Of a DNA stretch of 64,000 nucleotides, positions 43,573-54,080 are shown in pieces. The DNA lies in the NCBI GenBank assembly GCA_020740775.1, contig JAHEWK010000001.1:434001-498000 (forward strand), written 5' to 3'. The position numbers and the translations under genes were made by a program. The DNA is from Ilyonectria destructans. Lineage: Eukaryota > Ascomycota > Sordariomycetes > Hypocreales > Nectriaceae. Numbering within the stretch: position 1 is the first letter of the stretch; each line of letters starts with the position of its first letter. A model generated the notes under the pieces. The model saw only the letters and a list, made by a program, of their open reading frames with translations. It made no database searches and had not been told where the DNA came from.

Positions 43573-44169
43573 TCATTCTCTTGACAAGGGAGAAACCGGA
43601 GATTCGCTACGAGGCTCTGTTGCCTCTCGCACTGAAAAGACGAAAAATGGACCGACGCGATGGGCAATGCTGCCGTTGGGACTCTCCGGGCAGTCACTCA
43701 AGCTGTCCATGACGGCTGCAATTTCGATGGACGACTTTCTCGGAAGCCCGGATGACATGGGCGTAGACGTATATGTGTTGAAGACGCGGGCGGGGGCGAA
43801 AGCAGATTCCCGCTCGTCTTTGGGATTCCCAACCCATGAGAGGCGGAGATGATAGCCTTCGCATACCAATCCGTGTGTGAGACACTTGTTACACGAGGGT
43901 CTTTGCTCGTCACACTTGATGTGGCGCGCCTGAAACGTCCAGCAGCCTGAATAGGTCTTGCTGCGACGCTGTGGCTGACTTGGTTCGATTCGCCGTCCCT
44001 TGACACGAGGGAACGGGAAGCCGATTGTGAAGCCTCCGCCTGGCCTGCACAGGAATCCCAAACCGTGAGCATGGTGGCTGCCACGCTGGAACGGATGCAT
44101 CAAATAGGGAGAAGAGTGCGAGGACGTCAATTGCTTATCTGGCATGGTTTGCGGGGTAGAAGACGCCAT
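43573..44169 (-). pseudogene. Truncated Zn2Cys6 regulator lacking one zinc ligand, 198 aa
   Basis: From ATG 44169 the chain reaches a zinc-cluster segment at residues 76-103. Cysteines are present at 76, 86, 93, 96 and 103, but residue 79, which should be the second cysteine of C-x2-C, is Phe (codon TTT, one base from TGT). The rest is typical (ARHIKCDEQRPSCNKC and so on). The frame ends about 95 residues after the cluster, where intact members continue for several hundred residues with a regulatory domain. It therefore looks like a decayed gene, though a short protein with altered zinc binding cannot be excluded. Its promoter contains a tandem repeat. Confidence 0.6.
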
Positions 44170-44184
44170 GTACTTGGTTAGCTG

Positions 44185-44261
44185 GGATCGAGATGCCCTT
44201 ATTCCGAGATGCCATTATTCCGAGATGCCGGGATCGAGATGCCATTATTCCGAGTTGCCGG
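44185..44261. repeat. Short tandem repeat with TTATTCCGAGATGCC units
   Basis: The unit (GATCGAGATGCC)(A/C)TTATTCCGAGATGCC recurs, with TTATTCCGAG(A/T)TGCC three times and GGGATCGAGATGCC twice within 77 bp. It lies 15-90 bp upstream of the truncated zinc-cluster gene. Confidence 0.7.
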
Positions 44262-44755
44262 TAGAGCTGATACGTACGAAAAGGGCGAACCGCGCACCGA
44301 GACCGCAGCGATTCTAGCCCAAGGACCAGCTGTCAGCCATCCTCCAGTCGGCAATTACAAACCGCGGATGATAGCCAAGGTTTGATAGCGAAGGCACTTA
44401 TTCATCTTTTGGGAATATCACTGAGAACTTGAATGGCCTAACCTCGTTAGAGCGCTGGATGGAGTCTGTCTTGACGGTCCCGTGGCTAAGAGCTAAAGCC
44501 GTTGCTTGTTAGATCGAGATGCATCTTCTCATCGGATCAATTGATAGAGACGAGAGGCGTTTAACTATGGTCACGAGATGGCTCGATGCCGAACGTCCAT
44601 ATATCCCCTCCCCCTGTCCCTCAATTGGAGGTGCCTTTCACAGAAGGCCACTACGGAACCGCGCTTCCTAATCACCAACTACGATAACCTCAAAGACTCA
44701 GAAAAATGTTGGCATCGTGTCAACCAATCACCGACGGGAAAGCGAGACCGCAAGT

Positions 44756-45043
44756 ATGCAACAACAAAACGCTCCCGTCTTCGAGGTTACCCAGCTTCGG
44801 GAACGGTTTAGCCTCTGGGGTACTGTCGGCGTCCAATACACCATGGTGGGAGCACCCTTAACCATCGGCAGCTACATGAGCTTCAGTCTCGGAGTCTGTG
44901 GCAGTCCGCTCTTCATCTACACCTACATCGTCTGCTCTGTTTTCCAGATGGGTACATTCCGGGATGCATTGCCATTCTGGGAATTATGAACCTCCAATGT
45001 GCTGATAAGGAATAAGGATGATAAGCCTACCAAGAGCAGGCAG
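44756..45043 (+). pseudogene. Amino-acid/choline permease fragment
   Basis: From ATG 44756 the translation (MQQQNAPVFEV start, then RFSLWGTVGVQYTMVGAPLTIGSYMSFSLGVCGSPLFIY) matches the first transmembrane helices of fungal amino-acid/choline (APC) permeases, with the usual 'PL.IG.Y..F.LG.GGSP' pattern. After FQM at about 44950 homology stops. The frame ends at 44989, and an alternative frame with YIPGCIAILGIMNL runs to 45043. Ten or more helices of the usual roughly 500-residue protein are missing, so this is an internally deleted remnant. Confidence 0.6.
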
Positions 45044-45431
45044 CCAGATTGTACAAATCTTAGTGCACACTATCCCAGTCTCGGGGTTAGATCAAGTTCC
45101 TGCACCAATACTCAGCTCCCCAACCACCGCGGTATTTTGCGTTACATCCTAGCCCAGTATGTATTCATGTCAGGAAGCATTCTAGAGGTTTCAGTAATCC
45201 TGCTAATCATATGGGGTTTCCGTTTCTGGGCAAATTAATTGATTCAATAAAGCATTCGGAGAGGCTTCCACTGTCGGTTACGTGAGTATGTGATCTAGGG
45301 TGTTGCTGAGAGAGACAGATGTGTTCTACATGTCAAATGAGCAGAGACAAATTCCAAGCGAAACGATAAGGTTTCTTCACAGATATTATATTACATCAAA
45401 GCAACCCTCCAACAGTAATGCTAACTTATTC
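45044..45431. other. Intergenic, no gene seen
   Basis: Lies between the permease fragment and the end of the MFS gene. It may contain further unrecognisable permease debris. Confidence 0.35.
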
Positions 45432-47443
45432 TTACATCTGGTGAACATTACTATTCTTAGTCCATCTCCTGAAATTCTTCCCGTAATAATAGAAGAGGAC
45501 TCCAGAAAGGCACCAAAGAACCGTGAGTCCCATATTGGTCATGAAAACCGGCAAGAACCTAGGCGATTGATAAGCGGATTGCGTCAAGAGACAGTTTAAA
45601 AGTCCTCTTACCCTGATTTGATTGTCCACGGAGTGATGAACTTGCCCATTCCGTAACCCCACAGGTTCTTGTTGACAGTAATGGCCACGAAAAGAGGACC
45701 TGCGACCGGCTTATAGCTGTCAACAGCATAGGTGCTGGCGATACTTGGCAGAGCAGCCACCTGGATGCCGGCGCAAGAGTAACCAATAACCACGATAACG
45801 GGCCATGGCCACTTTTTCTCATATCCTAAGGAAGTAATGATATTTCCCAATATCATGATAATAACGTAGGGGATCATAGCAGGGAGACGCATTTCTGGCT
45901 CTCGAATACCACCATTCCGGGTTGTCGCTCGTGCAGAGATCCAGTCGCCCAAAGGGCCGGCAGTTACGAGACCGATCAATGCACCAACGAGAACCGCAAA
46001 GTTCAGAAACCCTTTAGAATAACAGCGTTAGATGTAACTCGAAAATTTGGGGGTTGAGGTCGGACAAACTTACCAATTGACTGGGAACTCATATTATACG
46101 GGGGAGCTGCAAAGACTTGTGACTGGGTGAGATTCAAGATCAAAAAGTTACTGCAGCTCCAGCTAACGACAAAGGAGGCGAATAAGACGATCGGAAAGAC
46201 GAATAACCTCCAAGGAGTCCAAAGATCGAACAAGATGGTCTTGAAAGGGGATGCGTTGGGCTGAAATAACCACCATTGCTGCTTGGAAGGCGTTCCTCTA
46301 CCCAAGTAAGGATCTTCGTCTGTCGCATGTTGCTGTGTAGGTTGGTCATTTGTAGTAGATAGCTTCTCTGGGTTGTTATTAGTAGCAGAGTGTTCACTGT
46401 GCTGGCCAGTGCCTTTAACAGATGTATCACTCGCAACGGCGTCCTTTTGGCCGCCCTCGACTCGACTCCATCTAGTTTCTGGAAAACAGAAAATGCCCAG
46501 GAGAATAGACGACCCTGTCATGGCCACATTGAGCCACCAGAAGTTCTGCCAGCCGATGTGATCAGCCATAGCGCCGGAAATGATTGGGGCAACCTTGACA
46601 TGTCAGCTGTTTCCTGAATGATGGGGTAAATTCGCTGTTACCATCAAGGAGCCCATGTAGACAACCCAGTATAGAGTGTTCCAAGTGCCGCGATCATGGA
46701 GGAAGTAAATATCTGATATAACGGCAGGTTGGAGGATCTCGCTCGGACCGGCTCCAAGACCATTAAGGCTACCAAAATAGATCAATAAGACGGACGGAGA
46801 AATGAGTATTTAATGCGATCACTCACACACAAGCACCCATGAAGACGCCGTACGAGGTAGCTCTCGCGCGGATAATATGAGATGCTAGGCATGCCAACTG
46901 AGACGCAATGAGAACTGGGCGTCGGCCAAACGAGGTAGATATCGGAGCCCTGTAGCAGATGAGTATATGTGGAACCAGAGCCAGGGTGAGGAATCAAAAA
47001 GGAGTGCTGACCAGATGAAGTTGCTGAATCCTAGGATTAGAATCGTGATGCCGGTGAATTGAATGATATCCCCAAGAGAGCTTTCGTAATCGGCCATAAG
47101 GTAGGGAATCATGGGTGCAAGAGCCAGCGGGGCAAATCCCTGGGTGAAAGTCATGGTTGACACGGAAATAATGGTAGACAGCTTCCATATGGGTTTCCAG
47201 TTGAGGGGGTCGTGAGGATCCTGAGATGGCTGGGGAACAAGGACCCGCTGGGAGTGTTCGCTCTTGATGAAGTGGTGTTTACCAACATCAGCCATAATCT
47301 CAGTACCAGGGAGCACTTCGATATGGAGCTCATCCTGGATTTCCTCCCGTTCCTACAGATTAATGCCGGTTAGTTGTCATTTGTTCGTCATGCGGGGGGA
47401 TTCAGCGTGGGAAACCAACCACCTGACTGTGCAACGCCGCCAT
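45432..47443 (-). CDS. MFS transporter (drug:H+ antiporter-like), 7 exons
   Basis: Exons are 47443-47423, 47352-47012, 46949-46827, 46768-46642, 46593-46074, 46011-45612 and 45558-45432, giving 552 aa with every join in frame. The short first exon encodes MAALHSQ. About 12 helices: DPHDPLNWKP before TM1 is the standard start of fungal DHA1-type facilitators, SFGRRPVLIAS is the loop between TM2 and TM3, and NGLGAGPSE plus PETRW mark TM4-TM6. There is a long polar loop of about 70 residues between the halves, and the tail ends in YYYGKNFRRW. It likely exports toxic compounds or small metabolites across the plasma membrane. The exact substrate is unknown. Confidence 0.88.
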
Positions 47444-47581
47444 TTTGGACAGCGCAAGAGTTTGTTTGGTAATTTACAGCGCGTCTCAATGTAGATTGCC
47501 TGGTGAGCAGTCAGCAATCCAACGTGGAAAGCAAGGAAGGGCTGTTAAATATCTAGTTCTGAGATGTGCCCAAATTGTACC

Positions 47582-47611
47582 CATCATCAATGTCCACATC
47601 ATCAATGTCCG
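47582..47611. repeat. 15-bp direct duplication upstream of the MFS gene
   Basis: CATCATCAATGTCCA is immediately followed by CATCATCAATGTCCG. A similar small duplication (CTCGTGGCTAC twice) follows near 47623-47644. Probably replication slippage. Confidence 0.6.
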
Positions 47612-47644
47612 TTTGACGCTACGCTCGTGGCTACCTCGTGGCTA

Positions 47645-48720
47645 CGCTAGAGTAGGATTGCTTGGAACAAACGTTCCAGACCTCGGGAAACAAGACCCAG
47701 AACGCAGCCAAGCCTATCAGCTGTAGGGTATGAGTCGATCCCTGGACGCTTCGCGCCACTCATGTTAGCTTGCACGGCACGCGTGTGCCGATATCATTTT
47801 GCGGGGTAGCGGTGGTGATGGGGCGCAGAGTCGTCTTGTGATACCGAACCCCATGGGGAAGCTCGGCGATTCATTCGTATCTCGCTAAACAAGCTGATTT
47901 ATCAGGAGCAATAGGGCGATAACTAACCCACACCCCTTACTGGCTCCTAACTGTTAGTGATTTAATCTGCACCGAGTACTCCGTAGGCTAGTTAGCGTAA
48001 ATGATCGACCACCGCCACGCCCCTCGCCTTGTCGGCCTCGGCATAATCTAAGGCCTTAGAGTTCGCGCCACGCGGCAGTCGACATCGGCAACGCATTTAA
48101 AAGAGCTAGCCTACAGCTCGTTGATATCACCATGGCCAAAAAGGGTCCCCAGCTCCGTGGATTAACTGGAAAAGCGGTTAATCACAAAAACAATGGTCCG
48201 AAACTCTCCATCTGTCAGCGATGACAATATTTCTACACATAAGAGTTAGGCAGTTGCACCGGCAATTCAATCCTGGGCTTCAATTAGCAGCAGTTCTCCA
48301 CAGCACTGCAATCGTTGGAGCTCCCCGGTATCCAGAGCACATCTAATCCGAAATGTTAATTTGCACTTAACCAAGACTGACAATGGATAACGACTCCGTA
48401 CACAAGGCCCTGCATTAACGGCGATGCCCCTTCGATGGTCGATCCTAACGACACTGTCCGCATGCTGATTGAGGAGCATCTACCGGGGCAGCTTTGTTGT
48501 TCGGATACGCTTTTGTGTCACCAGACGCGATATTAGCACAAGCTTGGACAGAGGAGACGTTTATCACAATGCTGACGCTCTTTGGATGGCCGCCAGATGC
48601 CCAAGCAGCCGCCGTGTCCACCTCGATCGACGATGCTTCCGAGTCCCAAGAAACCCCACGCCGCGTGTCGGCCGACCAAGACAGTTGATAGTAAAAATCC
48701 TGCAAGCACTTCTGGACCGG
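47645..48720. other. Degenerate intergenic DNA
   Basis: No gene seen. Given the transposase remnant downstream, 48300-48720 may hold its decayed N-terminal part, but no domain is recognisable. Confidence 0.35.
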
Positions 48721-48942
48721 CCAGAGTCACACGCAAAGAGGCATGTGGCTAAGATGCGCAACGCAGACCTGCGGGCCTTTTGTCTATATCAACTGTTCTC
48801 ATTCCGGTCGCAGCACTTGGTCTTTATTGACGAGTCGCGGTGCCACGAAAGAGTAGGAGGAAGAATGACAGGCTGGATCCGAAAGACGTGAAGCCAGTGA
48901 CGCCAGTCCAGGCCGCTCGTTTCCATCGCGGTCGCAGGTTTT
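48721..48942 (+). mobile_element. DDE transposase (Tc1/mariner-like) remnant
   Basis: Translated segments match the core of a fungal Tc1/mariner-type DDE transposase: an AKMRNADLRAF piece, then QHLVFIDESRCHERVG-x2-TGW (the first catalytic Asp lies in FIDES), then after a frameshift VTPVQAARFHRGRRF. These three pieces occur in that order in intact elements, with about 40-50 residues from start to end, as here. A stop codon (TGA at about 48889) and the frame change show it is dead. No inverted repeats were found by eye. The second and third catalytic acidic residues are missing. Confidence 0.66.
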
Positions 48943-48951
48943 ACTCAGTGC

Positions 48952-49200
48952 GGCAAGCAGACTCCAACATATACACGGTTGGTGACCTCGACGGCAATAA
49001 TATCGTCATCGCCTGTCTCCCGGCTTGTAGGGGAGCGCGCTGCAGCCATTGTCGTCGCGAACATGTCCTGCACATTGCATTCATTCAGCGGCGATTTCTC
49101 ATCAGCACAAGGGGAAGCGTCCCCGGGGATAAGCGAGACATCCAACTGGGCGATGTTATAGTGAGCATGCCCAAGAAGCAGTCCGGCGGCGCTTTCAACC
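48952..49200 (+). pseudogene. Pfs (nucleoside phosphorylase-like) domain remnant of an NLR-type protein
   Basis: The stretch reads SNIYTVGDLDGNNIVIACLPA, the usual start of the PNP_UDP_1/Pfs domain at the N-terminus of many fungal NLR-like and ankyrin proteins. After a frame shift near 49027 come VGERAAAIVVANMSCT, corresponding to the 'VG.N.AA.VA..M..TF' helix. After another frame change it reads VPGDKRDIQLGDVIVSMPK, the 'GGGVPS..DIRLGDVVVS.P' segment. The order and spacing are correct but there are at least two frameshifts, so it is a dead fragment. It begins about 10 bp after the transposase remnant ends, which suggests an insertion or deletion junction. Confidence 0.68.
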
Positions 49201-49819
49201 CGATCTGGGGAAGTTCCCATGGCCCCCGCCATCGCTTCTGAGGAGCGCTGTGGAGATTATGCGATAGTGTCACCTGGTACGCGATAAGAAGGTGATGTGA
49301 TAGTTCTCCGGTGTGAGTGAACCCAATGTTGGTATCAATGGAACAGCGCTTTGTTATACACACCCACCAGCCCTACAAATCGGGGTCACACATGCACTTT
49401 CTATCAAGCGAGCGACATGCAGTTGAAACGCGACTCTAAGTGAACAAAATAGAATGTATACTAACTGTAGTTGTATAATTGCCGAGACTCAGTGCGTTGA
49501 GATGCTCATGTGAGGCTTCAATATTGCGCGGGTGAATATTCACGGATAATATGAGGCAACATCAAACCAATTGCCAAAACAAAACAGACGAATGGCATCA
49601 TTTAACGGCAAAATCAAACTCCCAAGATTTTTGGTCAGGCGATGTAGCTTTCAGGTTAGAGTAGCAATCGTCTAAGCCAAGCCTACAAAATCAGTAAGGG
49701 GCATTTCCCAGACCGCATCATAACTGGATAGATTACACCACGTGGCCGATGTCAAATGTAGAGCAAGTCAAATGTCACTGCTGGGCCACTGTATACAAAA
49801 GGTACATGCCGCCGTCTAG

Positions 49820-50170
49820 ATCACATCTATTTCCAGCATCACCGCCGTTACCGCCGTTACCGCCGTCACGGCCGTCGCTCCAGGCCGCACTCGCAAAGTC
49901 AAAGCTCGCCAAACGTCGAGAAGTGGTGATGAACTAGCTCAGATTGAAGCAATTCTTGCTAATGTCTGCTCTCAGCGCATTGTCACGATTGAGGGTGGCG
50001 GCGGCGAGGGTCACTACCTATTCGAGTGTGGCCAGCTCTGCAGCCAGTGCCGAACTAGAGCCACCACGACTGTTTTTTTTCCGAAATCGCTCTCTGTGGA
50101 ACTGCCTGCGTGGCTGTCGCAGCAGCTCTTATCGCTTTCTTTATATTATTTTCCTCTAGTTACATTCTAA
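49820..50170 (+). other. Unassigned open frame with a cysteine cluster, no ATG
   Basis: A frame free of stops for 116 codons, from a TAG at 49817 to TAA at 50168. It opens with a Thr-Ala-Val repeat encoded by three ACCGCCGTT units, then a basic GRTRKVKARQTSRS stretch, an alpha-helical ELAQIEAILANVCSQR, a glycine run and ECGQLCSQCRTR. A TTTCCAG acceptor at 49830-49836 would fit an intron that joins an upstream exon (for example the CHCW-containing frame from 49749). It could be the end of a decayed multi-exon gene or chance. No family recognised. Confidence 0.25.
49841..49869. repeat. 9-bp tandem repeat ACCGCCGTT
   Basis: Three consecutive units, the last slightly changed (ACCGCCGTC), followed by two related GCCGTC units. 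Confidence 0.7.
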
Positions 50171-51037
50171 GCATTTAGTCAAGAGCTTCCACCGTTCAAT
50201 CAAGCCAATCCTTCAGCTGGTCTCAGCCAAAGGCCCTCCTTTAAGCTTGAGCTGTAGGGTAACCCAGACTCTCTGTCGCCGGCCCTGTCTACACTAAGTG
50301 CATCTCCCACCAACAAAACGGGTTATCCAGCTCTTACAGGTGAGAGCTGTAGGGGGAGTTGGTGCGACGGGGGCCTATAGCGGATAAATAGATATCGCCA
50401 ACAGGGTAGATCAGCGGAACTGGTGATGCCTTTAGTTCTAAACAAATCGCTATATGATATTATGCCATAGAGACTCCATTCACCTGGTCGGACATCGCTG
50501 TTTTAGCTAAGAACGTACAGGAGCGGCAGATCGGCTACGCGACGCCCGATTAACCCTGTCTAGCCCCAATCCTGTGGCCCCTTGATAATATCTACAAACC
50601 TTATGATGGGGACAACATTTTTGCAAGTAGTTCAGATTCAACCAAATCGCCATCCACGATAAGCGACAGAATCTTCCACGAATCATTAGGGTCCTCTCTG
50701 GCAATATCGTTCGGCCTAACCTTTGGTCAGTGGCCATCATAATCTCCCAGATTGCCTCAGCACTCCAAGATGGCCGAGTTTCCCAGCGCTGATCCCTGCT
50801 GGCGGCGTCTAGCTCGTATCACTAACCGCAGGATCCCACGTACCCTGTCCGACGCGTTTCAAATTTTGACGTCTTTCACGATAGCGTGCTTTATGTAATG
50901 AACGATATTCCCTCGTTCTTTGACTGTCTTTTTCGAATGCCAGTCAACAGTTGAAGTTTCCTCTTTGCACGAGGAATTTCGTCCACTCCTTTCGTTTCGC
51001 TATTTTTACTGCTCGTTCCTGAGCCGCACTCATTGTC
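50171..51037. other. Intergenic, promoter of the alginate-lyase-like gene
   Basis: No gene seen. The last 150 bp before 51038 are pyrimidine-rich (TTTCGCTATTTTTACTGCTC), as in many fungal 5' leaders. Confidence 0.45.
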
Positions 51038-52780
51038 ATGATGAAGGCGCCGCTCTTGTTTTCTCTTCTGGCAATTTTTAGTAGCGCGTGCGCTAGACGA
51101 CATACCTGCGGCCATAACCTACACCGGTCTTATCGCCATGGCGATGGCTCCAGCATTTACAATCTGAAGACCTCGGATACTTCAGCACACAACCTTCCTG
51201 CCGGCCAGTCATCTACATTCTCTACCATTGTTTCCCTTTCATCTTCTACCGCCACGCCGGTGCTGGCGCAGATCAACTTGACATCGCATTCATCCCAGGC
51301 ATTGTCCACTGCTCCTCTGTCTTCAAATACCTCTTCAACCTCGGCATTGGTGATTTCTCCGTTCTCCACGCCATCGACACAGAACTTGCCGTCAGTTTCA
51401 TTCCCGACAACGACGGTATCTTCATCAGCGTCCAAGACCTCAGTCTCTGGCTCGGCCGCGCCGACCTCGACTGGCCCAGTTTTGGCACCCGCTTCATTCA
51501 GCCACCCAGGACTTCTCCAGACGGACAAAGATTTCGCTCGCATTCGATCTAAACTCGCCGCAGGAGAGGAACCATGGACAACTGCCTGGAACAAGCTCCT
51601 TGAGAGCTCATACGCCTCCTCGTCGTACGTACCCAACCCGGTCGCGATTGTATACCGTGGATACGATGGGACAAACGCCGAAAACTATGGCCAGCTGTAC
51701 CGCGATGTGGCTGCTGCTTATGCGCTTGCTATCCGGTGGGCCATAACCCAGGAAAGCGAGTTTGGCGACGCAGCCTTGCGCATTATGGATGCTTGGTCCT
51801 CGACCCTGACAGCCCTTTCTGGCACCGTGGATCTCTACCTCGCCGCGGGCATTTATGGTTATGAGTTCGCCCAGGCCGGAGAGATCATGCGCGATTACGA
51901 GGGTTGGTCCACGGAGAAATTCCAGCAGTTCAAGGACATGATGATAAATGTCTTCTACAAACCTGTAGATGGATGGTTCACGGGACACGAGAACTGGGCA
52001 TCTTATGCACCAGGGGTATACGCCAATTGGGACCTGAGCCAGATCGCCTCGGCCATGTCTATCGGTGTTTTGGCTGACGACGCAGCTATCTACAACCAAG
52101 GAATCCGCTGGTTCTATAACGGCACAGGCAACGGCCAGATCAACGAGGCGGTTCCTTTCACGCATTTCTATGACAACCAGCTTATCGGCCAAACGATGGA
52201 GTCTGGACGAGATCAGGGGCACAACACACTGAACATGGCGCTTTTGAGTGTCATTGGTCAGACTGCCTACAACCAAGGAAACGACTTGTTTGCCTACAAT
52301 AGCAGTATTATTCTTGCCGCGTATGTCTATATCTGTCTTTTGCATTCCCACCTGTTACAAATTACACTATTCCACCCTCCCCTCTGCTTCAACAAAAAGG
52401 ATAGGCCATTCAGTCGGTTACAACCCTCTGGAAGGTTGTCAGATATAAATCACATTTCCATATTGCTAACGTAAACTAGGTCTGAATATGTTGCCCGATA
52501 TAATCTAGGCCATGACGTCCCTTACACTCCCTACGACAACGGATGGATAGACATGCCGACCATTAGTAACTCGAGCCGCGGGTGCTTGAGACCTAACTGG
52601 GAACTACTCTACAACCACTATGGTGTTCTCAAGAATGAGAATGTGACATGGACGAAGCAGTTCCGGGACCTGGTCGTCTCGGACAATGGAGGAGCCGAAG
52701 GGGGATCTGGTGATTATGGCCCCAACAGCGGCGGATATGACCAACTTGGCTGGGGAACGCTGCTCTACACCTTGAAGTAG
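51038..52780 (+). CDS. Secreted alginate-lyase-like protein (PF05426-type) with Ser/Thr-rich linker, 2 exons
   Basis: Exons are 51038-52320 and 52480-52780 (intron starts GTATGT, ends CTAG), giving 527 aa. The signal peptide is MMKAPLLFSLLAIFSSACA (an ATG one codon later is equally possible). Residues about 45-150 are a Ser/Thr-rich linker likely to be O-glycosylated. The catalytic-type region shows a Y-R-G-Y-D-G-T-N-x-E-N-Y segment, a long alpha-helical stretch, and the conserved motif ESGRDQGHN (residues 388-396). These are characteristic of the alginate lyase superfamily of alpha/alpha toroid polysaccharide lyases. Fungal members probably act on uronic-acid-containing polymers other than alginate. 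No carbohydrate-binding module is visible. Confidence 0.87.
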
Positions 52781-54080
52781 CTAAACTGAGTGTGGTAAGC
52801 AGTCGCCATGTATGGATGTGTACCTTACAGCCGTTGCATCATCGGGCTTCTGGCAACGTTTGCCAGAAAAGCACAAGCAATTGATCCTCAAGTGCGGATA
52901 TGCGATCCATGCGCATTTACCTTCTATTTATGTATTTATTTGAAAATTATATGCTGAACATGGGGATCTTATCCCCTCTGTCATTTACTTTGTAGGGTTC
53001 TACATGTGTTGTTGGATGCCTTCGTACGTCCTTCATCACTTCAAGCCAATAGCACTGCTAGTTTGCTAGGAACCCTGCTGGCCACTACCAGAGGAACACC
53101 GACGATCCAGAGGTCTGACTCGTGGCCCGCTTTTGGCCTAGCCTCCTTGGCTGTCAAGATAGACCGCAATAAATGAGTGGTAACTGACATCTTTTAGTCT
53201 CACCTTAACGGTAGCAACAAGAGCCTACCTTATGGAGCCCCACTGGTAAGCTTAACGCTCAGATCTCGTCGGCATGGGACTAAATATCCAGGAACCCAAC
53301 TCTCGAAGAAATATTTGGCCGGCTTGTTACTCTCGCCACATGATGATGGACAGGCGGATGAAAACCCGGGAAGGTTGCAGGTTTGTGACCAGCCACCCTA
53401 ATCACCTATCTTTGCTTACGAATTTCCAACAATTCTTATCTCTGATTTCATGAATTTATGGGGCGAGGGACCGTAAACTCGTCAGGTCACGAACCAACAC
53501 ACACACACAGCTTCTGTTAAGATGGCGATTTTGTAATTGCACCTCCTGGGTCTAGCCCAAGCCTCGGCTCTTCTCAGAATGGCTATCTCTCGCTAGTTTC
53601 ATTGCATGTGCACGCTGAATATCCGGCCACCCCGCAGTGTAGGAACTAACAGGGAGAGAAGTAAACTCAAAAGCCAACAGGTTCGAGGATATCTACATAG
53701 TGTGCTATGGAGAGAGCGGGACAGACCTATGAACTTACAGAAGTATCGGCCTCCGGTATCCGCCCGGCATGCCGCTAACGATGGCACGCTCGTCTGGCCT
53801 GGGACGTATATCAAGGCGGGGAAGTTAAAATTAAACGGCGGTCCTGAATGTAAACCCAATGAAATCCCTGGTTTGGTTTCTCAATCGGGGAAATGGAATA
53901 GCCGACGGAGGTATCGGTACGATTCGGGCTCCCGCTAAGACTGATGATAGGCCCCACTTCTATCCCGCGGACACCGAGAACATGACCAATATATCTACTA
54001 ATATGTCTTGGCAGTCTTTGATCCCCCGGACATACAACATACAGCTTTCAGCAATTTACAATTATTCAGGCCGAGGAACA
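52781..54080. other. Intergenic, no gene seen
   Basis: 1.3 kb. A long open frame from 53859 leads into the reductase at 54081, but it precedes any family homology and is treated as upstream read-through. Confidence 0.48.

Noticed and set aside
53859..54080. Upstream extension of the reductase reading frame
   Set aside because: The Rossmann-fold homology begins directly after ATG 54081 and the extension is not protein-like.
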